Source of the DNA: Akkermansia sp.
Lineage (GTDB): Bacteria; Verrucomicrobiota; Verrucomicrobiia; Verrucomicrobiales; Akkermansiaceae
Length of the DNA: 45,009 nt
Assembly: GCA_030535795.1 (NCBI GenBank)
Contig: JAUNRE010000008.1
Location: forward strand, 1 to 45,009
Direction: 5' to 3'
The position numbers were made by a program, and so were the translations under genes. Of the stretch, positions 25,898 to 34,753 are shown piece after piece; the first letter of the stretch is position 1; each line of letters begins with the position of its first letter. The notes beneath the pieces were generated by a model. That model did no database searches and had not been told where the DNA came from. It saw only the letters and a program-made list of their open reading frames with translations.

Positions 25898-28800
25898 AGG
25901 GCATTCAGAAAACGGCAGGTGAGCCTGTACCGCCTCTTCCTTCCGGCCTACAGCTTGGCTCCTATGCCATCCTGCAGGTCGTCAGGCAAGACCGCTGCAG
26001 CATCACCTACCGTGCCCTCGATTGCGATACCAGGCAGCATGTGCTCATCAGAGAACACGCGCCCCAACCGCTCGTCTCGCGCAATACCGGCACGAATTTC
26101 CTTGTCACGAAGTCGGGGTCAGATTCGCAGCAAGCCTACTCTGTTTCACTGGACGCCTATCTGGCGCAGGCTCGGGCACTCGCCCGAACCCTCCATCCGG
26201 GAATCGGGCAAGTCAAGCAGACCTTCCGAGCACTCGGCACGGCCTATTATGTTACCCCATGCCTGCAAGGGCAGGAGCTGAGCACCAGCGCCCCCCCAGC
26301 CGGGGAGCTTACCGAGCAATGGCTCAGCCCGCTGCTCATCGAGGTGCTGGATGCCTTGCAGGCACTGCACACCCACAACCTCCACCACGGGGAGCTGACG
26401 CCGGCCTCCATCCTGACAGCCCCCAATCAAAAGCCACTCATCACCCGCTTCGGCGTGCCGGAAAAAAGTATCGAGACCTATACCGGCACCGTGAGAGAAC
26501 AACCGGGGTACACAGCTCCCGAGCTATTGACGCACAACAAGGAAATAAGCGACAGCAGCGACATCTATGCACTGGGTGCCACCTGCTACCGCCTTATCAC
26601 CGGGGCACGCCCGGCATCGGCCTCCGCCCGCCGAGCCGATTGCCATGCCTATGTACCGCTCAGCAGCAACACCTCGCTGGCAGCTCGTTTTTCCGCGCCC
26701 TTCCTGGCCGGCATCGACAAGGCACTGGCCTACGAAGCCACCCAAAGATGGAAGAGTGCCCGCGAATGGCAACAAGCCTTGCTGGGAGATTCTGACAGCA
26801 AGCCCCTGCTGCCGCAATCCCCCATCAGCGGCAGTCTTCCCCCCACGAAAGACCTCGGCAAGAATAACCGGAATCTCCCGCCTGCGCCGCCATCAACGGA
26901 AGTAATGCCCCCCGCCGCTTCCCGCCGCAGCAATGTCAGAAAGCATCTTCTGTGGATTCTGCCGCTACTGTCGGGCAGCGTGGCCGCTGCCGTCCTGCTG
27001 ATGCAGCAGACACCACAGTCCCCCGCCCTGTCGACGCCTGCCATGCCTCAGCCCGCCACGCAGCCCCCTCCCCCGGAATCCGATGCAGAGGAAGCCCGTG
27101 CGCAGCGATTCATCAATTTCTTCATCAGCGAGCAGGAATCATTCGCCCGCCCCTGCGCCTGGAAGCTGTCGACGTTTTCGGACAATCTGAAGAACGCCAT
27201 CAACGTCAGTCACATGATAAAGACGATGGCGGAAAACAAGCATGCGGACGCCGCCTACACTTGGGCATGCATTCTGTATTACGGCCTGAGTATGGCGCCG
27301 CAGCCTGAAGCGGGCATGCAACAGCTGCACCGCGCTGCGGAAATGGGCAGTGCCATGGCACAGCATGCACTTGGCTGGCATTACTACAACGGAATAGATG
27401 CGGAGCAAGACCTCGGTAAAGCGGCAGAACTTTACGCGCAAGCCGCAAACAAGGGACATGTCCCGGCTCTCTGCTCCCTGGCCGCATGCCATTGGTACGG
27501 CGATGGCATGCCGCGCGACACGAAAACCGGCCTGAAACTCTTTGAACAGGCTGCGGAAAAAGGACACCCGGCAGCCATGCGCCAACTGGGGCGCATCTAC
27601 CTCTATGGTGAGTGTGTCCAAGCAGAGCCCGAGCGAGGCCTGCAATACCTGCACAACGCAGCCACAGCCAACGATTATCAGGCCATGCTCGAACTGGGAC
27701 ACGTCTTCAACCATGGGCGAGGCGTGACGAAAAATGAAAAAGCCGCCGATGACTTTTATGAAAAAGGCGCCGGTATAGCCAGACACCGCGCAGAAGCTCA
27801 GGATACCGATGCCTTGCTGGTCTTGGGCAACTGCTATCAGCAAGGCTATGGCGTCCCTCAAAAAGCGCAGGAAGCCGTTAAATATTATCAGCAAGCAGCT
27901 ACCCGGGGAGACTACCGGGCGGTGCTTCGACTGGGGATGTGTTATGAACGAGGGATCGGGGTAAAGAAGGACGACCGCCGGGCCTTTGCACACTATATGA
28001 GAGCAGCGGAAAAGCAATCTGCGGCGGCTCAAACGATGGTAGCACACTGCTATGAGCTCGGTATCGGGGTAGAGCAAGACGCCACAAAGGCCTTCGAGCT
28101 GTTCCGACAGGCTTCCGGCAGAAGCTTTGATGCGCTCTTCCGCCTGGGGCTCTGCTACGAAGACCGAATTGGCACAGAACAAAACTTCGCCCAAGCCATA
28201 GCATGCTATCAGGCAGCCGCAGCCGCTAACGTGACAGATGCTCAGTTCACCCTAGGGCTTTGCTACGCCAACGGGCAAGGGGTGGAACAGGATACAGCTA
28301 AAGCCTTTGAATGGTACAAGCGAGCCGCCGAGAACCGGCACATGCTGGCGCTGAGTAATCTGGGCATTCTATACGAATACGGCACGGAGCAAATGAAGCC
28401 CGACTTGCAGAAAGCCTTTGAATGCTACCGAATAGCCGCCGAGCATGATGAACCCGTAGCTCAATACAATCTGGGGTGTTGCTACGCCACGGGGCGCGGC
28501 ACCCGGCTCGATAAAAAGCTAGCAGTGGAGTGGTTTGCCAAAGCAGCCGCCCGAAACTATGCCTCCGCTCAATTCAATATGGGGGTGTGCTACGAATCCG
28601 GTGAAGGCGGTCTGGAAAAAAATTACAACGAGGCCATTTACTATTACACCCTGGCAGCAAGACAAAACCTGCCGGAAGCCTACTACAACCTAGGCACCTG
28701 CCACGAACGCGGTAAGGGGACGGCCATCGACATAAACAAAGCGTTCGGATACTTTGATAAAGCCGCCCGGCTCGGACTGCCCAAAGCACAGTACAGACTC

Positions 28801-28932
28801 GCCCAATGCTATGAGCGGGGCACCGGCGTGCAAAAGGATAGGCAGAAAGCAATGGAATGGTACCGAAAAGCCGCCGAACAACAGCATGCAGATGCGGTTA
28901 AACGATTAAAAGAATTACAACAAGAAAAGTGA
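25891..28932 (+). CDS. Pseudokinase with TM helix and Sel1 repeats
   Basis: A 1013-residue member of the same paralogous family whose kinase fold has lost its catalytic residues. The glycine loop reads VRQDRCSITY. The ATP-binding lysine is Arg54 (VLIRE). HRDIKPSN has become HHGELTPAS, with Glu168 for the catalytic Asp, Thr for Lys and Ser for Asn. DFG is RFG (Arg186). Structural landmarks remain (GTAYYVTPCLQGQEL, SDIYALGATCYRLITG), so the fold is probably kept. A TM helix (about 353-370), the cap motif (RFINFFISEQ..CAWKLS) and about fifteen Sel1 repeats follow. The open frame is intact over 3 kb, arguing against a decaying gene. A scaffold or allosteric partner of the neighbouring kinases is the likeliest role, by inference. 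Confidence 0.92.
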   Translation: MVKGIQKTAGEPVPPLPSGLQLGSYAILQVVRQDRCSITYRALDCDTRQHVLIREHAPQPLVSRNTGTNFLVTKSGSDSQQAYSVSLDAYLAQARALARTLHPGIGQVKQTFRALGTAYYVTPCLQGQELSTSAPPAGELTEQWLSPLLIEVLDALQALHTHNLHHGELTPASILTAPNQKPLITRFGVPEKSIETYTGTVREQPGYTAPELLTHNKEISDSSDIYALGATCYRLITGARPASASARRADCHAYVPLSSNTSLAARFSAPFLAGIDKALAYEATQRWKSAREWQQALLGDSDSKPLLPQSPISGSLPPTKDLGKNNRNLPPAPPSTEVMPPAASRRSNVRKHLLWILPLLSGSVAAAVLLMQQTPQSPALSTPAMPQPATQPPPPESDAEEARAQRFINFFISEQESFARPCAWKLSTFSDNLKNAINVSHMIKTMAENKHADAAYTWACILYYGLSMAPQPEAGMQQLHRAAEMGSAMAQHALGWHYYNGIDAEQDLGKAAELYAQAANKGHVPALCSLAACHWYGDGMPRDTKTGLKLFEQAAEKGHPAAMRQLGRIYLYGECVQAEPERGLQYLHNAATANDYQAMLELGHVFNHGRGVTKNEKAADDFYEKGAGIARHRAEAQDTDALLVLGNCYQQGYGVPQKAQEAVKYYQQAATRGDYRAVLRLGMCYERGIGVKKDDRRAFAHYMRAAEKQSAAAQTMVAHCYELGIGVEQDATKAFELFRQASGRSFDALFRLGLCYEDRIGTEQNFAQAIACYQAAAAANVTDAQFTLGLCYANGQGVEQDTAKAFEWYKRAAENRHMLALSNLGILYEYGTEQMKPDLQKAFECYRIAAEHDEPVAQYNLGCCYATGRGTRLDKKLAVEWFAKAAARNYASAQFNMGVCYESGEGGLEKNYNEAIYYYTLAARQNLPEAYYNLGTCHERGKGTAIDINKAFGYFDKAARLGLPKAQYRLAQCYERGTGVQKDRQKAMEWYRKAAEQQHADAVKRLKELQQEK

Positions 28933-28945
28933 CAGCTGCACCACC

Positions 28946-31825
28946 ATGGACAAGAAGGTATCAGACACCGCTAACGTGATGGAACTGCCCAAGGGTGTTC
29001 TGCTGGGGAGTTTCTCCATCATTCGCACTCTGGGACAGGGCGGATTCGGCGTCACTTACCTCGCCTACGACAAGAAAAACGACTGCGAAGTCGTGGTGAA
29101 GGAAAATATGCCGACCTCCTACGCCACGCGCGATGCCACCTCCCACAGGGTCGTGCCCGGCGGCAGCAGTATGGTGGAAACGTACAACTGGGCACTGGAG
29201 CGCTTCCTGGCCGAAGCCCGTACTCTGGCCAAGCTCCACCACCCCAACATTGTACGCGTGCTGCATGCATTCAAAGCATTGGGTACGGCGTATTATGTGA
29301 TGCCTTGGGTGGGCGGCAAGGAACTGGACAAAGCCGCCCCTGCTCCGGCACAAATTGATGAGAAATGGCTCAAACCCATCTTGTTGGAACTGCTGGAGGC
29401 ACTCACCTACCTGCACAGCAACAACCTGCTGCACCGGGATATCAAGCCGGCCAACATCCTGCTGGAGAATGACACCACCCCCATCCTCATCGACTTCGGC
29501 ACGGCTCGCACCATGGTAAGCGAACATTCCGCCACCATGATTGAAAGCGCAGGCTACACCCCCATTGAGCAACTTCAGCACGACGGAAAGAAAGGTCCCT
29601 GGTGCGATGTCTATTCCCTGGGAGCCACATGCTACCGCCTTATTACCGGGAGCAAGCCGCCCCGCAGCATTGACCGCATGGGGAAAACGGATCCCTACAC
29701 CCCGCTGGCTGACAATCCGGCACTAGCCGACCGCTTCTCTCGCGGCTTTCTGGCCGCCATCGATAAAGCGCTGGCGCTGTGGCCCGAAGAACGCTGGCAG
29801 AGTCCGCTTGCATGGCAGACAGCTCTTGCACAGGCGGAGAAATCCAAGCCCGGCAAGTCATGGGCGCGTTTCTTCAAATGGATGAGTATCGCAGCTGTGC
29901 TCGTACTGGCCTCGCTCATGGCCATTGGGTTCAAAGTGCGCCGGGATAAGGAACGGGCGCAACAACAAATAGCGGCTCAGGAGGAAGCCAGACTCCGCGA
30001 GGAACAACAACGCCGCGCAGCCGATGAAGAAGAGCAACAACGCATCGCCGCCGAGCAAGAAGCCGCGAAACAACGGGAAGAGGCCAGATTGGCAGCCATC
30101 CGCACCGAAACGGATAAGTTTATCAGCGACTTTCTGGCGCACCAGAACGATTATTCCATCCCCAAAGTCTGGGAGCTACCGGCATTCGCCTCCCGGCTTC
30201 AGGAAAACGCCGAGTTGGAGAAAGAAATCATCAGCCGAGCGGATAACAACAACGCCGAGGCGCAGTACCTGCTGGCCTGTATGCGCTATTACGGTATCAA
30301 CTGCACGGCAGATAAGGCAATTGGCATGCAATGGCTGACAAAAGCGGCCGATGGCGGACACGCCGTGGCGCAACAAGTGCTCGCCTTCTTCCACGACAGA
30401 GGCCTGACCGGACAAATGCCGGATCAGAATAAAGCCTTCGAATACTGTAGCAAAAGTGCAGAACAGGGCTACAGAGTAGGCATCAGTAATCTGGCCTTCT
30501 ATTACGAGAACGGTACCGGCACCGCGCGAAACTCTGAAAAAGCGGTCGAATTGTACAAAAAGGCCATCGAGCTGGGGCTGCCCGTAGCCTCTCACAATTT
30601 GGGTAAAGCCACGGAAAAAGGTAACGGGGTCGAGCAGGACTTTGAAAAAGCGTACGAATTGTTCAGTCAAGCGGCGGAGCGCGGTTGCCCGTTCGGCACG
30701 CTTGCCAAAGCCAACTGTCTGCGTATCGGACAGGGCACGACGGCCGACCCGGTAACGGCAGAGGATCTCTACCGCCAAGCGCTCGCAAAGCTGCGCCCTG
30801 CCGTAGAAGCCGGTGATACCGACATGCAGTTCTGGTTAGCGCAATGCTATCTGCATGGACTCGGTGTGGATAAAGACGAATCTGCGGCCGTGGCGCTGCT
30901 GGAGAAAGTGCGCAGCCAGGGTTATGCTGCCGGCATCTGCCAACTGGGCTCCTGCTACAATGAGGGCATAGGGATTCCGAAAGACAGACAAAAAGCGCTG
31001 GAGCTGTACGAGGAAAGTGCCGAGCTGGGATATCGGGAGGCCATGATGCTCAGCGGCATTTTATGCCTCGCCCTGGCACAGGAGGAACCCAACAGAGCCG
31101 AACAGGGCATACGCCGACTGCAACAGGCCCTCGACAAAGGCTGCGACACCGCTGCTTTTATACTCGGAAAATGCTATGAAAACGGATTCGGAGTGGAAAC
31201 GGACACTCATAAAGCTGTAGAATACTATCGCCGCTCGGCAGACTGGGGAAATGCCTTAGGCATGACCCAACTCGCACTATGTTACCTGACCTCCACCGGC
31301 GTGGAACAAAATGATTCCCTGGGCGCAGAGCTCATGTTGAAGGCTGCGAAAAGAAACCACGTGACGGCCATAACAGGCATGGGTATTCTCTATCTGAACG
31401 GTCGAGGGGTGGAGCAAAATCAGGAACTTGCCGTAGAGTATTTTAAGAAAGCGGCAGAAAAAGACGACACTGATGCGATATCCGAGCTCGCCGTCTGTTA
31501 CCTGGAGGGTAAAGGGGTGGAGAAAGATACGCAGAAAGGCATTGAATTACTGAAAACAGCGGCGGAAAAGGGACATGCTGCCGCCATGAATCTACTGGGG
31601 CTCAGGTACCAAAACGGTAAAGGCGTGAAAAAGAATAATGCCGAGGGGTTCCGGTGGTTTAAAAAATCGGCGGAAAGCGGTAACGTTTCGGCCATGTACA
31701 ATGTAGCCTTATGCTATCTGCAAGGCAACGGAGTCGGTAAAAACAGAAACAAAGGCAAGGAATGGATGAAAAAAGCGGCTGACAACGGATTGGAAGAGGC
31801 CAAAAAAGTCCTCAATAAAATCTGA
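28946..31825 (+). CDS. Ser/Thr kinase with TM helix, coiled coil and Sel1 repeats (kinase 3)
   Basis: A 959-residue catalytic paralogue closing the cluster. The kinase domain (about 20-290) has LGQGGFGVTY, Lys52 in VVVKE, HRDIKPAN (Asp165), IDFG (Asp183) and GYTPIEQ. The TM helix (about 313-330) is followed by a Glu/Arg/Gln-rich coiled coil (about 332-385), which the paralogues lack and which could dimerise it. Next come the cap motif (KFISDFLAHQ..IPKVWELP) and about fourteen Sel1 repeats. It starts 13 bp after the pseudokinase stop. Its stop lies 14 bp from the end of the convergent dehydroquinate dehydratase gene, and no clear terminator is visible between them. Confidence 0.93.
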   Translation: MDKKVSDTANVMELPKGVLLGSFSIIRTLGQGGFGVTYLAYDKKNDCEVVVKENMPTSYATRDATSHRVVPGGSSMVETYNWALERFLAEARTLAKLHHPNIVRVLHAFKALGTAYYVMPWVGGKELDKAAPAPAQIDEKWLKPILLELLEALTYLHSNNLLHRDIKPANILLENDTTPILIDFGTARTMVSEHSATMIESAGYTPIEQLQHDGKKGPWCDVYSLGATCYRLITGSKPPRSIDRMGKTDPYTPLADNPALADRFSRGFLAAIDKALALWPEERWQSPLAWQTALAQAEKSKPGKSWARFFKWMSIAAVLVLASLMAIGFKVRRDKERAQQQIAAQEEARLREEQQRRAADEEEQQRIAAEQEAAKQREEARLAAIRTETDKFISDFLAHQNDYSIPKVWELPAFASRLQENAELEKEIISRADNNNAEAQYLLACMRYYGINCTADKAIGMQWLTKAADGGHAVAQQVLAFFHDRGLTGQMPDQNKAFEYCSKSAEQGYRVGISNLAFYYENGTGTARNSEKAVELYKKAIELGLPVASHNLGKATEKGNGVEQDFEKAYELFSQAAERGCPFGTLAKANCLRIGQGTTADPVTAEDLYRQALAKLRPAVEAGDTDMQFWLAQCYLHGLGVDKDESAAVALLEKVRSQGYAAGICQLGSCYNEGIGIPKDRQKALELYEESAELGYREAMMLSGILCLALAQEEPNRAEQGIRRLQQALDKGCDTAAFILGKCYENGFGVETDTHKAVEYYRRSADWGNALGMTQLALCYLTSTGVEQNDSLGAELMLKAAKRNHVTAITGMGILYLNGRGVEQNQELAVEYFKKAAEKDDTDAISELAVCYLEGKGVEKDTQKGIELLKTAAEKGHAAAMNLLGLRYQNGKGVKKNNAEGFRWFKKSAESGNVSAMYNVALCYLQGNGVGKNRNKGKEWMKKAADNGLEEAKKVLNKI

Positions 31826-31839
31826 TACCGCAGCCTGAC

Positions 31840-32526
31840 TTACAGCGGAACAACCGTGGAAGCCAACGCTGTCTTGCAGAGCGAAGCCGCCCATTGGCCG
31901 GGAGCCGTGGGGGTGCCGCCCAGATAGCCATAGATAAGGCAGGAGCCGTGTTGCACATACAGCAGGCGGCTCACGGCGCCGAGTGCGCCCATCCCCATCA
32001 CAGCCATCGGCCCGGTGGCCGTGCGCAACAACTCCACCCCAACCATCATATCCTCAGCCGTATGCAGGCGAAACGCAAACTTCACCACATCCGCCCCCAG
32101 AGAGCGCGCAAGAGCTTCGCGACGACGCAGAGTCGCTAAATCGGGAGTTTTCTCAAAATCATGGTTGGAGGCGATAACAACCACGCCGGCCGCACGCGCA
32201 GCAGTCACAAGCTCCTGAGCTTCTGCCAGTCGAGCCGTTTCCCAGTCGATAGCTGCGGCCAGCGGCAGCAGCTTCTTTGCCACCGCCACGCGCTCAGCTT
32301 CGGACATGCTGCGGCAACCGCCCTCGCTCTCATGGCGCACCGTCAGCAGCACAGGGCACGCAGGGCGAGGCCCGGCCAGCAACTGCTCCGGTGTCACCTC
32401 CGCCGGCAGGGCATCCACACGCAGCTCCACCCAATCGCAGGCGGCGGCAGTTTCCGGCTTTGCCGTCTCACACCAGGTCTGCCAATCGCTCACAGAGCCT
32501 ACCACTTTGTACGTTGTCATGTCCAT
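31840..32526 (-). CDS. aroD: Type I 3-dehydroquinate dehydratase
   Basis: A 228-residue cytoplasmic enzyme of the shikimate pathway that dehydrates 3-dehydroquinate through a Schiff-base lysine. Family blocks are DWVELRVDAL, PVLLTVRHESEGG, ASNHDFEKTP (catalytic His) and DVVKFAF (Schiff-base Lys), and the C-terminal part has GSCLIYGYLGGTPTAPGQ. Length fits the type I family. The start at 32526 is chosen because a promoter with a 17-bp spacer ends a few bases upstream; an ATG two codons later (32520) is also possible. A longer frame back to 32616 would run through that promoter. It is divergent from the Minf_1886 gene. No other aro gene is in the window. Confidence 0.9.
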   Translation of the reverse strand: MDMTTYKVVGSVSDWQTWCETAKPETAAACDWVELRVDALPAEVTPEQLLAGPRPACPVLLTVRHESEGGCRSMSEAERVAVAKKLLPLAAAIDWETARLAEAQELVTAARAAGVVVIASNHDFEKTPDLATLRRREALARSLGADVVKFAFRLHTAEDMMVGVELLRTATGPMAVMGMGALGAVSRLLYVQHGSCLIYGYLGGTPTAPGQWAASLCKTALASTVVPL

Positions 32527-32536
32527 GCTGCGAGGG

Positions 32537-32565
32537 ATTTTAGCGGAAGCGCGGAACACATGCAA
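32537..32565 (-). promoter_or_regulatory. Promoter of aroD, nearly leaderless
   Basis: On the minus strand, TTGCAT (32560-32565) and TAAAAT (32537-32542) are 17 bp apart. A start near 32530 would leave only about 3-4 nt before the ATG at 32526. Confidence 0.6.
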
Positions 32566-32595
32566 GCCCAATCCGCATAATGGCATGCTTTTGCA

Positions 32596-32624
32596 TTGCC
32601 AGAAAGGTGTCAACATGATAACAT
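32596..32624 (+). promoter_or_regulatory. Promoter of the Minf_1886-type gene, leaderless
   Basis: TTGCCA (32596-32601) and TAACAT (32619-32624) are 17 bp apart. Seven bases past the -10 is position 32631, the A of the ATG itself, so the transcript should lack a leader. It is back to back with the aroD promoter in a 104-bp gap. Confidence 0.6.
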
Positions 32625-32630
32625 TCGGCC

Positions 32631-33020
32631 ATGCAGCAGAGCTTTGAGAAAGCAGTGGAATTACTGGTGGAACGCTACCCTCAGTACACGGAGGAAGCGT
32701 ATGAGTTCATGCGTGCCGGGCTGGATTCCGCAGCGGACCGCTTCTGCAAAGACGACAAAAGCCCGCACCTGAGCGCCAGGGAGCTGTATCTGGGAGCCTG
32801 CGCCTACGCACTGGAGGAATACGGCCCCTTGGCAGCCACTGTATTGAGGAGCTGGGGCTTAAACAGCTCCGGCGACTTCGGACATGTGGTGTACAACCTC
32901 ATCGAAGTCGGCGTATTCGGTAAGCAGAAAGGTGACTCACTGGAGCAATTCTACGATCTGCCGGATTTGCAGGCCATCCTCAATGCCCCCTATGACGGCA
33001 CCAAAACCGCACTATTCTGA
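32631..33020 (+). CDS. Minf_1886 family conserved protein
   Basis: A 129-residue protein matching, from memory, the Minf_1886 family of uncharacterised proteins conserved in Verrucomicrobia and Planctomycetes. The supporting pattern is an N-terminal helix (YTEEAYEFMRAGLD), then LSARELYLGACAYALEEYGPLA, VLRSWGLNSSGDFGHVVYNL and a C-terminal KGDSLEQFYDLPDL. The protein is mostly helical and has no signal peptide or TM helix, so it should be cytoplasmic. Function is unknown. The Asp-Phe-Gly here is part of the family pattern and has nothing to do with kinases. Agmatine deiminase follows after 22 bp and is probably cotranscribed. Confidence 0.8.
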   Translation: MQQSFEKAVELLVERYPQYTEEAYEFMRAGLDSAADRFCKDDKSPHLSARELYLGACAYALEEYGPLAATVLRSWGLNSSGDFGHVVYNLIEVGVFGKQKGDSLEQFYDLPDLQAILNAPYDGTKTALF

Positions 33021-33042
33021 TACCCCCCCCCACATCATCGCC

Positions 33043-34086
33043 ATGAATATACCACAAGCTATGCAGGGAGAGCAACTGCGCTGGCCCGCCGAATGGGAAC
33101 AACAGGAGGCCGTGTGGCTCTCCTGGCCGCACCGCCGCGACCTCTGGCAAGGAGGGCTGGATGAACTGACCGGGCACTATGCCGCCCTGGCTGCCACCAT
33201 TGCACCGCATGCGCAGGTACGCATCAATGCGGCCGCCCCCCTGCACTCCGGCATCCGTACGCTGTTGCAGAGCCACGGCGTGGAAAACTATGCCCTGTAC
33301 AACCACCCCACCAATGATGTGTGGTGCCGCGACCACGGCCCCATTTTCGTGCAACGGCAGGATGGCACCCGTCAGCTGGCAGACTGGACATTCAATGCTT
33401 GGGGAGGCAAATTTGCGCCTTGGAATCTGGACAATGAGGTGCCCGCTCGTATAGCCGAAAGCCTGCAACTGCCGCGCCTGTGCAGCGAGCTGATACTGGA
33501 GGGCGGAGCAATTGAGGGCAACGGCGAAGGGCTGCTGCTCACCACAGAGGCCGTGCTGCTCAACCCGAACCGGAATCCCGGTGTAAGCAAGGCTGAGGTG
33601 GAGGCTGAACTGCACCGCATGCTGGGCACAAAGCAAGTTTTCTGGCTGGGGAGCGGCATCGAAGGCGATGACACCGACGGCCACATTGACGACATGGTGC
33701 GTTTTGTTCATGCCGAGGCAGCAGTATCCATCGTGGAGCCGGATTCGCACTCCCCTCATTACCGTCACCTGGCGGAAAACAACGAAAGACTGCAAGACCT
33801 GCGCACCCCGGCCGGGCACCGCGTGGAGATTATCCCCCTGCCCATGCCGCAACCGCTTGTCGCTAAGGATTGGCGCCTGGAGCAGCTGCCGGCCAGCTAC
33901 GCAAACTTCCTCATCTGCAACGGTGCCGTCATTGTGCCGGTGTTTGACCAGCCCAAGGAAGACGACCGAGCACTGGGCATTCTGCGGGAGTGCTTCCCCG
34001 GCAAACAAGTCATCGGGTTCGATGCCCGCCGCCTCGTCATTGAGGGTGGCGCCATCCACTGCATTACGCAACAGGAACCCCGCTAA
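33043..34086 (+). CDS. aguA: Agmatine deiminase / peptidyl-arginine deiminase family enzyme
   Basis: A 347-residue enzyme expected to hydrolyse agmatine to N-carbamoylputrescine and ammonia. Family motifs are WPAEWEQQEAVWLSWPH at the N-terminus, NDVWCRDHGPIFV, ILEGGAIEGNGEGLLLTTE, DTDGHIDDMVRFV, and the nucleophile segment GGAIHCITQQ with Cys340. The order and near-terminal position of the cysteine match AguA. The start at 33043 gives a normal N-terminus; an ATG at 33061 is also possible. The next pathway enzyme, N-carbamoylputrescine amidohydrolase, is not adjacent. Related deiminases can act on other guanidino substrates, so specificity is inferred. An A7/T9 stretch just after the stop could act as a weak terminator. 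Confidence 0.9.
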   Translation: MNIPQAMQGEQLRWPAEWEQQEAVWLSWPHRRDLWQGGLDELTGHYAALAATIAPHAQVRINAAAPLHSGIRTLLQSHGVENYALYNHPTNDVWCRDHGPIFVQRQDGTRQLADWTFNAWGGKFAPWNLDNEVPARIAESLQLPRLCSELILEGGAIEGNGEGLLLTTEAVLLNPNRNPGVSKAEVEAELHRMLGTKQVFWLGSGIEGDDTDGHIDDMVRFVHAEAAVSIVEPDSHSPHYRHLAENNERLQDLRTPAGHRVEIIPLPMPQPLVAKDWRLEQLPASYANFLICNGAVIVPVFDQPKEDDRALGILRECFPGKQVIGFDARRLVIEGGAIHCITQQEPR

Positions 34087-34148
34087 AAAAATCCTTTTTT
34101 TTTCAGCAGTCCGTGCAATAATTCCCCCCGGTCATGCGCTATATAAGT

Positions 34149-34742
34149 ATGAAGGCATTATTTCCTGCATCGTTTCTTGCTCTGGCTCCGCTGCTGTGTC
34201 CGGCAGCGGAAGAGCCCTTAGTGTATGAAGAAGACAGTTGGGTAGCTGCCGAACAGAGCGTAGCCTCACCCGGCGGAGAGTGGAAAATCATCTACACCGG
34301 CCGCCGCCACAAAGAAGCCCCGGCGCTGCAACGCATCACCGAAATCACCCTGCGGCACCGCGATGGGCGGACGTTTCTCCTGGCACAGAGCCATGGCAAA
34401 TCCGCCGCCGAGGTCGTGCTGCAACCATGGTCGCCGGATGGCAAATGGCTGGCCATACAGGCATGGCCTCGCGCAACAGGCGGATTCCGTTTTTACCCGG
34501 TGAGAGATCTGCCGCAGGCACTGCTGAACGGTGGCCTGAGCTTTGAGGTATCAGAAAACAAAACGAAGCTGTACTGCTCGCGGGGAGCCTGGGCAGCAGA
34601 TGGCAGCTTCACCTTTCAGGCAGAGTTCAGCGGAGACGTTGCTCCATACCGCGCCACGATTTCCCGAGATAAAATCGAAGTAAAACGCACCGGAGAGTTC
34701 CGCGGCAAGCGACGAATCACATCCCCGCAACCTCAAAAATAA
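34149..34742 (+). CDS. Secreted hypothetical protein
   Basis: A 197-residue protein starting with a signal peptide (MKALFPASFLALAPLLCPAA), so it should be periplasmic or secreted. I recognise no family. The mature part is beta-rich, with SPGGEWKIIYTGRR and WSPDGKWLAIQAW, which look like propeller-blade strands, but only about two such blades are present, too few for a closed propeller. The C-terminus is basic. An ATG at 34134 would add five residues before the signal peptide; 34149 gives a more typical one. The next gene begins 11 bp downstream. Confidence 0.7.
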   Translation: MKALFPASFLALAPLLCPAAEEPLVYEEDSWVAAEQSVASPGGEWKIIYTGRRHKEAPALQRITEITLRHRDGRTFLLAQSHGKSAAEVVLQPWSPDGKWLAIQAWPRATGGFRFYPVRDLPQALLNGGLSFEVSENKTKLYCSRGAWAADGSFTFQAEFSGDVAPYRATISRDKIEVKRTGEFRGKRRITSPQPQK

Positions 34743-34753
34743 GCCACAACTTC

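Noticed and set aside
27139..28194. Minus-strand open frame (351 codons) inside the pseudokinase gene
   Set aside because: The opposite strand encodes regular Sel1 repeats. The periodic frame here is a by-product of repeat codon use.
10670..31825. Type VI secretion regulatory locus
   Set aside because: Kinase, phosphatase, FHA and VWA parts are suggestive, but no sheath, TssJLM, VgrG, Hcp or ClpV genes are present in the window.
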